DNA of 7,433 nt from an uncultured Oscillospiraceae bacterium (GTDB taxonomy: Bacteria; Bacillota_A; Clostridia; Oscillospirales; Oscillospiraceae), in the NCBI GenBank assembly GCA_944387745.1, contig CALXGD010000144.1:1-7433 (forward strand), in the 5' to 3' direction. The first letter of the stretch is position 1, and every line of letters begins with the position of its first letter. Positions 1 to 4,913 of this stretch are shown here, piece after piece. Below the pieces are notes generated by a model. It worked only from the letters and a program-made list of their open reading frames with translations, searched no databases and was not told the origin of the DNA. Position numbers and translations under genes: made by a program.

Positions 1-729
1 GCAGTCCACCTTGGGGATCATTCCGCCGGCGATGGTGCCCTGGTCCTTCAGCCTCTGCACGTCGTCCACATTCAGATAGCGGATCACATCCCGCCGCTCC
101 ATATCGTTGTAGAGACCTTCCACATCTGTGAGCAGCATGAGCTTCTCGGCCTTCAGACTGCCGGCCAGCTTGCCGGCGGCGGTGTCCCCGTTGATGTTGA
201 AGCTCTGCCCCATCCCGTCAGTGCCCACCGGGGCCACCACTGGAATATAGCCAGCGTCCAGAAGCGTCTGGACCGGTGCGGAGTTGACCTGTACAATGTC
301 CCCCACATAGCCCAGCTCCTGGCTGCGCTGAACACACTGGTAGAGGTTGGCGCTGATGCCGGAAAGTCCCACGGCCTGGCCACCCAGACTGTTGATCCGG
401 CCCACCAGCTCGCTGTTCACCTGTCCGATGAGCACCATCTCCACCACCCGGATGATCTCCTGGGAGGTATAGCGCAGGCCGTTGATGAATTTCACCGGGA
501 TGTCCAGACTTTTCATCATCTGACTAATCCCAGGTCCGCCTCCATGACTCAGAACAGGCCTGAGACCTAGCCGTTTCAGAAGGACCACATCCTCCAGCAC
601 CGCAGTTTTCAGCTCCTCGCTGAGCATCGCGCTGCCCCCGTATTTTACGACCACCACTCTGCCAACATACTGTTTCAAATCAGGCGCGCGCTCCAAAAGG
701 GCGGCCACCTTTTTCTCCATCTCATCCAC
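1..729 (-). CDS. argB: Acetylglutamate kinase ArgB (3' end outside window)
   Basis: Phosphorylates N-acetyl-L-glutamate with ATP, the second step of arginine synthesis, in the cytosol. Amino-acid-kinase fold: KYGG at residues 29-32 (nucleotide phosphate contact), SHGGGP 61-66, NGLR 83-86 (substrate Arg86), FNINGD 177-182 (Asn178 and Asp182 match E. coli Asn158/Asp162) and GGMIPK 235-240 (Lys240 matches E. coli Lys217). The frame is open for 243 codons to the window edge, so roughly the last 50 residues of a normal 290-300 aa protein are missing. A GTG start at 729 is chosen because AGGAGG lies 8 nt before it; the next in-frame ATG (720) would be 17 nt away. About 28 residues precede KYGG, the helical extension typical of arginine-inhibited hexameric NAGK; inhibition is inferred. 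Oddity: residues 121-127 read GLSGISA where many relatives have GLSGKDA. Last seen gene of argC-argJ-argB, 13 nt after argJ. Confidence 0.96.
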   Translation of the reverse strand, partial: MDEMEKKVAALLERAPDLKQYVGRVVVVKYGGSAMLSEELKTAVLEDVVLLKRLGLRPVLSHGGGPGISQMMKSLDIPVKFINGLRYTSQEIIRVVEMVLIGQVNSELVGRINSLGGQAVGLSGISANLYQCVQRSQELGYVGDIVQVNSAPVQTLLDAGYIPVVAPVGTDGMGQSFNINGDTAAGKLAGSLKAEKLMLLTDVEGLYNDMERRDVIRYLNVDDVQRLKDQGTIAGGMIPKVDC

Positions 730-737
730 TGCGGATT

Positions 738-743
738 CCTCCT
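738..743 (-). promoter_or_regulatory. argB ribosome binding site overlapping the argJ stop
   Basis: On the minus strand AGGAGG runs from 743 to 738, 8 nt before the GTG at 729. Its first A is the last base of the argJ TGA stop (745-743). Ribosomes finishing argJ therefore sit on the argB initiation site, which suggests translational coupling (inference) and decides the GTG start. Confidence 0.8.
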
Positions 744-1966
744 CAGGTCCGGTAATCGCCATTGATCTTCACATAGTCATAGGTAAGGTCGCAGCCAAAG
801 GCCGTGGCCTTGCCTGAGCCGCTGTGAAAATCCACAAGGACAGTGATGTCATGCTCTGTCAGCACTTCCTTGGCCAGCTCCTCACTAAAATCGGTTCCGA
901 AGCCGTCCCGCATGACCACCACTTCACCGGCGGCGCTCTTCAAAATACAGTCGGCCTTCGTGGGATCCACCTCCGCCCCGCAGTATCCTGCCGCGCACAT
1001 GATCCGCCCCCAATTTGCGTCTCTCCCATACAGGGCCGCCTTGAACAGGCTGGAGCCTGCGATAGAACGGGCCACCAGCCTGGCGTCCCTCTCAGTGGGC
1101 AGCCCGCTGGCCTCCACCACCATCAAATGCGTGGCCCCCTCTCCATCCGAGGCGATGGTCTGGGCCAGCTCCACGCAAAGATCGTCCAGGGCTGCGGCAA
1201 AAACAGCCTTATCCGCCTCCGATTCTACAGCCACGCCGGAGGCTCCGTTGGCCAGCAGAAACAGGGAGTCATTGGTGCTGGTGTCGCCGTCCACAGTCAG
1301 CATATGGAAGCTCTTATCCGCACTTTTTTTCAGCATATCCTGCATCACAGGCGCCGGGATTTCAGCGTCTGTGGTGATGTAAGCCAGCATTGTAGCCATA
1401 TTGGGGTGGATCATGCCGGAGCCCTTCTCCATCGCCCCGATGCGGACCGTCCCCCCAGAGAGGAACACCTCCATGGCCCGCTCTTTTCGGACGGTGTCTG
1501 TGGTCATAATGGCCCAGGCGGCGTCATGGCCCTGTTCCGCGCTCATATGGGGAGCGATCCGGCGCACTCCCTCCAAAATTTTTTCCACAGGGAGCCTCTG
1601 GCCGATCACCCCTGTCGAGCACACGAACACCTCGTCCTCCCCCAGCCCTAGGAGCTTCTCCGCCTCTGTCTCCACAGTCTTGGCATCTCGGATACCCTGC
1701 TCCCCAGTGGCGGCATTGGCGTTGCCGCTGTTGATCACCACAGCTCGGGCACGACCTTTTTTCAGCACCTCCCGCCCCAGAATCACCGGAGCAGCGCAAA
1801 ACCGGTTGGTAGTAAACAGGGCGGCGCAGGAGGCCGGCCTCTGGGAATAGAGCATAGCCACATCCGGCTTCTCACTCTTGCGGCTTTTCACTCCCACATA
1901 GCAGGCCCCCGCCACAAATCCCTCCGGAGTTGTGACACCGCCGCCTTCAATCCACTGATACTGCAT
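743..1966 (-). CDS. argJ: Bifunctional ornithine acetyltransferase / N-acetylglutamate synthase ArgJ
   Basis: Moves the acetyl group from N-acetylornithine to glutamate, recycling acetyl in the cyclic arginine pathway; some members also use acetyl-CoA to make N-acetylglutamate. At 407 residues it is full length for the family. The proenzyme cuts itself between alpha and beta chains in the conserved KGSGMIHPNMATML block (181-194); the expected scissile bond is Ala191-Thr192, leaving Thr192 as nucleophile. STG at 117-119 supplies the oxyanion-hole Thr118-Gly119. The C-terminus reads YVKINGDYRT, as is usual. The ATG at 1966 has AAAGGA about 10 nt upstream and the protein begins with the family pattern GGVTTPEGF (9-17). 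It lies 51 nt after argC and 13 nt before argB. Whether it is mono- or bifunctional cannot be read from the sequence; no argA was seen here. Confidence 0.97.
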   Translation of the reverse strand: MQYQWIEGGGVTTPEGFVAGACYVGVKSRKSEKPDVAMLYSQRPASCAALFTTNRFCAAPVILGREVLKKGRARAVVINSGNANAATGEQGIRDAKTVETEAEKLLGLGEDEVFVCSTGVIGQRLPVEKILEGVRRIAPHMSAEQGHDAAWAIMTTDTVRKERAMEVFLSGGTVRIGAMEKGSGMIHPNMATMLAYITTDAEIPAPVMQDMLKKSADKSFHMLTVDGDTSTNDSLFLLANGASGVAVESEADKAVFAAALDDLCVELAQTIASDGEGATHLMVVEASGLPTERDARLVARSIAGSSLFKAALYGRDANWGRIMCAAGYCGAEVDPTKADCILKSAAGEVVVMRDGFGTDFSEELAKEVLTEHDITVLVDFHSGSGKATAFGCDLTYDYVKINGDYRT

Positions 1967-2010
1967 AACCTGTCCGTCCTTTCTTTGTCTTGGGCTGATT
2001 GGAAGTCCCC

Positions 2011-2025
2011 GCCCGCCTCACGGGC
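2011..2025 (-). repeat. Small hairpin over the argC stop codon
   Basis: GCCCG (2011-2015) and CGGGC (2021-2025) form a 5-bp stem with a 5-nt loop; the argC TGA (2020-2018) lies in the loop. There is no U-tract, so it is not an intrinsic terminator. It could affect message stability or the argC:argJ ratio; that role is speculative. Confidence 0.35.
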
Positions 2026-3091
2026 AGAGGGGAGCGAGCTTCAGGCCGACAGTCTCATCCAGCCCGAATATCAAATTCATATTCTGGATCGCCTGCCCTG
2101 CGGCGCCCTTTCCCAGATTGTCGATCACCGAGCTTATCACCAGACGTCCGGTGCGTCCGTCGCAGGTGGGTGTGATGCAGCAGAGATTGGTTCCGGCGGT
2201 CCACTTGGTCTGCACCGGCTTGCCCGCCGGATACACATGGACAAAAAATTCCCCTTCATAATACTTCTGGTAGAGGGCGTACAGCTCCTCATTGGTCATC
2301 GGCCCATTGAGCTGGGCGTAGATGGTGGCCTCGATACCCCGGCTCTGGGGCGTCAGGTGGGGCTGAAAATTGATACGCTGCCAGCTCTCCGGCTGCATCA
2401 GGTCCCTGCCCGTGATGCCGGCGATGTTCTGCTCGATCTCCGGAGTGTGGCGGTGTGTTCCCCCCAGAGCGTAGGCACAGAAATTTTCGCTGGCCTCCGT
2501 CAGCAGCTTATTGCCGGCCGGCCGTCGGCCGGCGCCACTGTAGCCGCTCTTGGCGTCCACAAGTATGGTGTTTTCCACCACCAGCCCCTCTTTCAGCGCC
2601 GGGTACAGCCCCAGCGTCACGGCAGTGGGATAGCAGCCGGGATTAGCAATCAGGCTCTTGCCACGGGCCAGCTCCCGGTGAAGCTCCGGAATGCAGTACA
2701 CCGCCTCCCGGGTCATTTGGTGGTTGGGGTGGTCCAGCTTGTACCACTTCTCCCAGACCGACCCGTCCCGGAAGCGGAGATCCGCTCCAAAATCGATCAG
2801 CTTTTTCCCCGCCGCCAGCACCTTCTCCCCAATGGCACACACGGCCCCCGCGTCCACCGCCGTGAAAATCACGTCACTCTCCCTCACGGCCGCATCCAGG
2901 TTCTCCTCGCTCATGGGCAAAATCTCCTGGTCATAAAACCCGGCCAGGGCAGGGTGCTCATCCTGGATTTTATGGCCGGCCGTCGAGGTGCCCAGCAGAT
3001 AGACGACCTGGACATCTGGGTGGTTCAGCATCAGGCGAAGCAGCTCGCCGCAGGCGTAGCTGGCAGCACCGCAGACAGAAAAACGAATCAT
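2018..3091 (-). CDS. argC: N-acetyl-gamma-glutamyl-phosphate reductase ArgC
   Basis: Reduces N-acetylglutamyl phosphate to the semialdehyde with NADPH, the third step of arginine synthesis. At 357 residues it is near the usual 340-350 of type-1 ArgC. Landmarks: N-terminal Rossmann segment; catalytic NPGCYPT at 150-156 with nucleophile Cys153; SGYSGAGR at 182-189; GTHRHTPEI at 211-219 with the catalytic His, probably His215; and the C-terminal DNLGKGAAGQAIQNMN (324-339). The ATG at 3091 has AAGGAG 10 nt upstream. Oddity: the nucleotide loop, GATGYTGAE in most relatives, reads GAASYACGE at 8-16, so two of its glycines are changed while every catalytic segment is intact. First gene of the leftward arg operon, divergent from a LysR-type regulator; the expected leader is about 68 nt and begins with a hairpin. 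Confidence 0.96.
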   Translation of the reverse strand: MIRFSVCGAASYACGELLRLMLNHPDVQVVYLLGTSTAGHKIQDEHPALAGFYDQEILPMSEENLDAAVRESDVIFTAVDAGAVCAIGEKVLAAGKKLIDFGADLRFRDGSVWEKWYKLDHPNHQMTREAVYCIPELHRELARGKSLIANPGCYPTAVTLGLYPALKEGLVVENTILVDAKSGYSGAGRRPAGNKLLTEASENFCAYALGGTHRHTPEIEQNIAGITGRDLMQPESWQRINFQPHLTPQSRGIEATIYAQLNGPMTNEELYALYQKYYEGEFFVHVYPAGKPVQTKWTAGTNLCCITPTCDGRTGRLVISSVIDNLGKGAAGQAIQNMNLIFGLDETVGLKLAPLCP

Positions 3092-3132
3092 AATGCAATC
3101 TCTCCTTTTGTGCCTCTATTTCCGTAGGACAG

Positions 3133-3157
3133 GTCCTCCTGTTGAAATTTGGAGGAC
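3133..3157. repeat. 7-bp inverted repeat at the argC leader / regulator -35
   Basis: GTCCTCC (3133-3139) and GGAGGAC (3151-3157) are perfect inverted arms around 11 bp. In DNA the dyad is centred on the -35 box of the rightward regulator promoter (3142-3147). In the leftward transcript, expected to start near 3159, it folds as a hairpin at the extreme 5' end. A second short dyad, AGGAC-AG-GTCCT at 3127-3138, overlaps its left arm, so the two RNA folds would compete. It may be an operator or a 5'-end stabiliser; the sequence does not decide. Confidence 0.5.
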
Positions 3158-3170
3158 GCTGGTATATAAT
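3142..3170 (+). promoter_or_regulatory. Sigma-A promoter of the LysR-type regulator
   Basis: TTGAAA (3142-3147), a 17-bp spacer, then a perfect TATAAT (3165-3170). Transcription should start near 3177, giving a leader of about 90 nt that contains the dyad at 3208-3222. Confidence 0.85.
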
Positions 3171-3194
3171 ACTCCCAGAGCAGACAGAATAAAT
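3166..3194 (-). promoter_or_regulatory. Candidate argCJB promoter, weak -35
   Basis: On the minus strand TATTAT (3171-3166) is a good -10 box and lies almost exactly over the -10 box of the opposing promoter. At 16-18 bp upstream only poor -35 matches occur, such as TTTATT (3193-3188). A good -10 with a poor -35 suits an activator-dependent promoter. The predicted start is near 3159, about 18 bp from the opposing start. Confidence 0.6.
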
Positions 3195-3222
3195 TTTTCT
3201 GCTTCATATTCTAAATTGGAAT
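3185..3222. promoter_or_regulatory. Paired dyads, candidate LysR-type operator
   Basis: ATTC-N7-GAAT at 3208-3222 contains the T-N11-A form (T3209, A3221) typical of LysR-type sites. CAGAA-N7-TTCTG lies at 3185-3201. Their centres (3215 and 3193) are 22 bp apart, about two helical turns, and both cores begin TAAATT. Relative to the predicted argC start they sit near -56 and -34, which fits a recognition site and an activation site. For the regulator's own gene the outer dyad lies about 30-45 bp downstream of the start, fitting self-repression. Binding is inferred. ArgR boxes were considered, but the 3208 dyad has the opposite half-site order. Confidence 0.55.
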
Positions 3223-3267
3223 GTGGACCCCATAGGCGTCCCTCCATGTAAGGAGCTTTCTCTATCT

Positions 3268-4158
3268 ATGAGCATCCGAAAATATATCGCCTATCTAAAA
3301 ACCATCGAAACTGGCAGCATCACACAGGCGGCGACCCAGTTGGGCTATACCCAATCAGCTGTCAGCCGCATGATTGCGGATCTGGAGGAGGACTGGGGTG
3401 TCACTCTGCTCACCCGAAACCGCTCCGGCATTGAGATCAGCTCTGAGGGCCTCACCCTCTTGCCCAAGTTGCAGGCAGTCTGCAAGGACTATGAGGATTT
3501 GAACTACGCCATCTCTGAGCTCCACGGCCTCAGCTCCGGCACCATCCGGGTGGGGGCCTTCTCCAGTATCTCCAGCGGCTGCCTCCCCCAGATGATCAAG
3601 GACTTTCACGCCTTATACCCCCATATTGACTTTCAACTGGTCAACGGGGAGTACTCTCAGATCACCAGCTGGCTGCGCAGGGGAGTGGTGGACTGCGGCC
3701 TTGTCAGTATGCCCGCCGCCAATGACCTGGACGCCTCCTTCCTGCTACAGGACAACCTTGTGGCAGTTTTGCCGGAAAACCACCCCTTGGCCGACGCCCC
3801 CGTCTATCCCATCGCCCGCCTCTCCAGCGAGGATTTCATCAACCTAAAGGAGGAGCAGGACTACGAGATCACCAAATTCCTGGAGCATCTACAGCAGAAA
3901 CCCAACATCCGATACGAGGTCAGCAACGACTACGCCATTCTCTCCATGGTGGAGTGCGGCCTGGGCATCAGCGTGGTTCACGAGCTGATGCTCCGCCCCA
4001 ACCGATACCGCATCCGCTCCAAGCACTTTGACATTCCCCAGGCGGAGAACATCGGGATTGCCGTGAAAAAGAACGTGCAGCCCTCTACAGTCACTAGGCG
4101 GTTCCTGGAACACGCCAAGGAGTGGGTGCGGACCAACCTCTCTCAGCAGCCTGAGTAA
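3268..4158 (+). CDS. LysR-type transcriptional regulator, divergent from argCJB
   Basis: A 296-residue DNA-binding regulator of normal LysR length. The N-terminal winged helix-turn-helix occupies about residues 1-60; the helix-turn-helix itself is near 18-37 (ITQAATQLGYTQSAVSRMI). A linker helix follows (about 60-88), then a periplasmic-binding-like effector domain (92-290) that includes GTIRVGAFSS and the late GLGISVV segment (231-237). The frame is open back to a GTG at 3223, but ATG 3268 is preferred: AAGGAG lies at 3250-3255, 12 nt upstream, and the protein then begins MSIRKYIAYL as in typical members. Divergence from argC and the shared promoter suggest control of arginine synthesis, possibly responding to an amino acid; the effector is unknown and regulation of argCJB is inferred from position only. 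Confidence 0.95.
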   Translation: MSIRKYIAYLKTIETGSITQAATQLGYTQSAVSRMIADLEEDWGVTLLTRNRSGIEISSEGLTLLPKLQAVCKDYEDLNYAISELHGLSSGTIRVGAFSSISSGCLPQMIKDFHALYPHIDFQLVNGEYSQITSWLRRGVVDCGLVSMPAANDLDASFLLQDNLVAVLPENHPLADAPVYPIARLSSEDFINLKEEQDYEITKFLEHLQQKPNIRYEVSNDYAILSMVECGLGISVVHELMLRPNRYRIRSKHFDIPQAENIGIAVKKNVQPSTVTRRFLEHAKEWVRTNLSQQPE

Positions 4159-4190
4159 GGCTGTTTTATCCACCGGCCGTTGTTTTGTTG
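4159..4190 (+). terminator. Weak candidate terminator after the LysR-type gene
   Basis: Directly after the TAA, GGCTG (4159-4163) can pair with CGGCC (4174-4178), with one G-U pair and a 10-nt loop, followed by the U-rich GTTGTTTTGTTG (4179-4190). The stem is short and the U-run is interrupted, so it is weak. Confidence 0.35.
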
Positions 4191-4204
4191 AGTATAGCAC
4201 ATCC

Positions 4205-4288
4205 ATGAAAAAAAGGAAAGGGAAATATGCCAAAATTTTAAGTCCTGCTATCTCTTTGTTTTGTATAGTTATTCGTGTATTTTCGTAA
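4205..4288 (+). CDS. Doubtful 27-residue basic/hydrophobic microORF
   Basis: An ATG at 4205 opens a 27-codon frame ending in TAA (4286-4288). The product has a basic head (MKKRKGKYAK) followed by a hydrophobic stretch (ILSPAISLFCIVIRVF), the look of a membrane microprotein or a signal-peptide start. It lies in an AT-rich island, where lysine-rich and hydrophobic codons arise easily. No Shine-Dalgarno sequence precedes it. TATAGC at 4193-4198 could be a -10 box that would make it leaderless, but there is no -35. Listed because of its composition; real coding is uncertain. Confidence 0.15.
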   Translation: MKKRKGKYAKILSPAISLFCIVIRVFS

Positions 4289-4297
4289 TATACAATA

Positions 4298-4319
4298 TTA
4301 TTCATAAATTTATGAATAA
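4298..4319. repeat. 22-bp perfect palindrome
   Basis: Positions 4298-4319 are self-complementary without a break, centred between 4308 and 4309. Each half contains ATTCATAAA or its complement; the flanking bases 4297 and 4320 no longer match. There is no promoter or gene start near it. It could be a protein-binding site or cruciform-prone DNA. It has the ATTCA-N6-TGAAT order, the reverse of an ArgR box. Confidence 0.7.
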
Positions 4320-4343
4320 ATACTTGTTTATCTCTGTTTGCCT

Positions 4344-4367
4344 TCCGGCAGAGGCCGGATAATTTTC
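4344..4367 (+). terminator. Candidate rightward intrinsic terminator
   Basis: TCCGGC (4344-4349) and GCCGGA (4354-4359) form a perfect 6-bp stem with an AGAG loop, followed by TAATTTTC. It could end transcripts that read through from the LysR-type gene about 190 bp upstream. The U-run is only four long. Confidence 0.4.
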
Positions 4368-4370
4368 TCC

Positions 4371-4407
4371 AAAAAAACAGTCAGCTCCGCCCCTTGTCCC
4401 AGGGCGG
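4371..4407 (-). terminator. Low-confidence leftward terminator for the ArsC-like gene
   Basis: On the minus strand CCGCCC (4407-4402) pairs with GGGCGG (4392-4387) across a 9-nt loop, and seven T residues follow at 4377-4371. The 9-nt gap between stem and U-run is longer than in a standard terminator, so confidence is low. Confidence 0.3.
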
Positions 4408-4434
4408 GCGGTTCCCCAGCCCCTGCAAGACAGC

Positions 4435-4468
4435 GCGGCACAGACGGACTTTATGCCATCTGTGCCGC
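4435..4468. repeat. 10-bp perfect inverted repeat 3' of the ArsC-like gene
   Basis: GCGGCACAGA (4435-4444) and TCTGTGCCGC (4459-4468) are perfectly complementary; two more G-C pairs can form inside after one mismatch, leaving an 8-nt loop. It lies about 21 nt beyond the ArsC-like stop on the minus strand. No U-tract follows on either strand, so it may protect a 3' end rather than terminate transcription. Confidence 0.55.
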
Positions 4469-4489
4469 CTTCTATGCCAGCAGAGACTG

Positions 4490-4837
4490 CTACAGCGTCT
4501 CCGCCCACTCCTTCTCTCGAAAGCCCACCTTCACGTCGTGGTCCCCCACCAGGATGGGGCGCTTCACCAGCATCCCGTCCGTAGCCAGCAGGTCCAGCTG
4601 CTCCTCTTCGCTCATGGCGGGCAGCTTCTCCTTCAGATTCATGGCCTTATAGAGCTGGCCGGAGGTATTGAAGAAGCGCTTCAGGGGCAGTCCGCTCTTC
4701 TCCCACCAGGCGCGCAGCTCCTCCTTAGTGGGGTTTTCCGTCTTGATATCCCGCAAAACATAGGATGTCCCCCGCTCATCCAACCACTTTCTGGCCTTCT
4801 GACAGGTGGTGCATTTGGGGTAACACACAAACAGCAT
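4490..4837 (-). CDS. ArsC/Spx-family thioredoxin-fold protein
   Basis: A 115-residue cytosolic protein of the arsenate reductase (ArsC/Spx/YffB) family, normal in length. A CTTC redox pair lies at Cys9-Cys12 just after the first beta strand (MLFVCYPKC). The family segments FFNTSG (55-60) and KRPILV (92-97, whose Arg93 lies where ArsC has a conserved Arg) are present. The ATG at 4837 has AAAGGAG 8 nt upstream. A true arsenate reductase would usually sit with arsR or an arsenite pump, and none is here; Spx-type members instead bind RNA polymerase under thiol stress. The exact role is therefore left open. It starts 76 nt after mreB, beyond a strong hairpin, with no visible promoter in the gap. 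Confidence 0.88.
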   Translation of the reverse strand: MLFVCYPKCTTCQKARKWLDERGTSYVLRDIKTENPTKEELRAWWEKSGLPLKRFFNTSGQLYKAMNLKEKLPAMSEEEQLDLLATDGMLVKRPILVGDHDVKVGFREKEWAETL

Positions 4838-4858
4838 AAAAGTTTCTCCTTTCTTGAT

Positions 4859-4875
4859 GGGCGGGCAGACCGCCC
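4859..4875 (-). repeat. GC hairpin just upstream of the ArsC-like ribosome site
   Basis: GGGCGG (4859-4864) and CCGCCC (4870-4875) form a perfect 6-bp stem with a 5-nt loop. On the minus strand it lies between the mreB terminator and the AAAGGAG of the ArsC-like gene. No U-tract follows. It may mark or protect the 5' end of a processed message (inference). Confidence 0.4.
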
Positions 4876-4880
4876 CTGTG

Positions 4881-4911
4881 AAAACAGCCCCGGCTTCGCC
4901 GAGGCTGTTTT
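4881..4911 (-). terminator. Strong mreB terminator, possibly bidirectional
   Basis: AAAACAGCC (4881-4889) pairs with GGCTGTTTT (4903-4911). After one C/A mismatch, CGGC (4891-4894) pairs with GCCG (4898-4901) around a TTC loop. The hairpin begins just after the mreB TGA (4916-4914). T-runs end the stem on both strands, so it can work in either direction. It should largely separate mreB from the ArsC-like gene. Confidence 0.85.
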
Positions 4912-4913
4912 TA

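Larger units (their letters stand above)
4190..4335. other. AT-rich convergent intergenic island
   Basis: This stretch is far more AT-rich than the surrounding genes. It lies between the ends of two convergent genes, so no start region is needed here. Besides the microORF and the palindrome at 4298-4319 it contains a wide inverted repeat, TTGTATA (4261-4267) with TATACAA (4289-4295), and a nested imperfect dyad, TGTAT (4276-4280) with ATACA (4290-4294). No recognisable gene remnant was found. Confidence 0.6.

Noticed and set aside
824..1651. Plus-strand frame of 275 codons opposite argJ
   Set aside because: Antisense shadow of ArgJ with no motif; a second overlapping plus-strand frame at 843-1382 shows how easily these arise here.
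1985..3127. Long plus-strand frame of 380 codons opposite argC
   Set aside because: It is the antisense of a clear ArgC gene in GC-rich DNA, where codon bias keeps the opposite strand open. The product has no recognisable motif and no ribosome site.
3092..3159. T-box or other riboswitch in the argC leader
   Set aside because: The predicted leader is only about 68 nt, with no room for a T-box, no specifier region and no terminator U-tract.
3184..3222. Pair of ArgR (ARG) boxes upstream of argC
   Set aside because: Spacing resembles tandem ARG boxes, but the 3208-3222 dyad has ATTC and GAAT in the opposite order and the other matches TGAAT-N4-ATTCA poorly.
3889..4305. Minus-strand frame of 138 codons from the AT-rich island into the LysR-type gene
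   Set aside because: Mostly antisense to the regulator, has no ribosome site, and begins inside the palindrome; no domain recognised.
4338..4652. Plus-strand frame of 104 codons opposite the end of the ArsC-like gene
   Set aside because: It overlaps a clear gene in antisense and crosses hairpins; no recognisable product.
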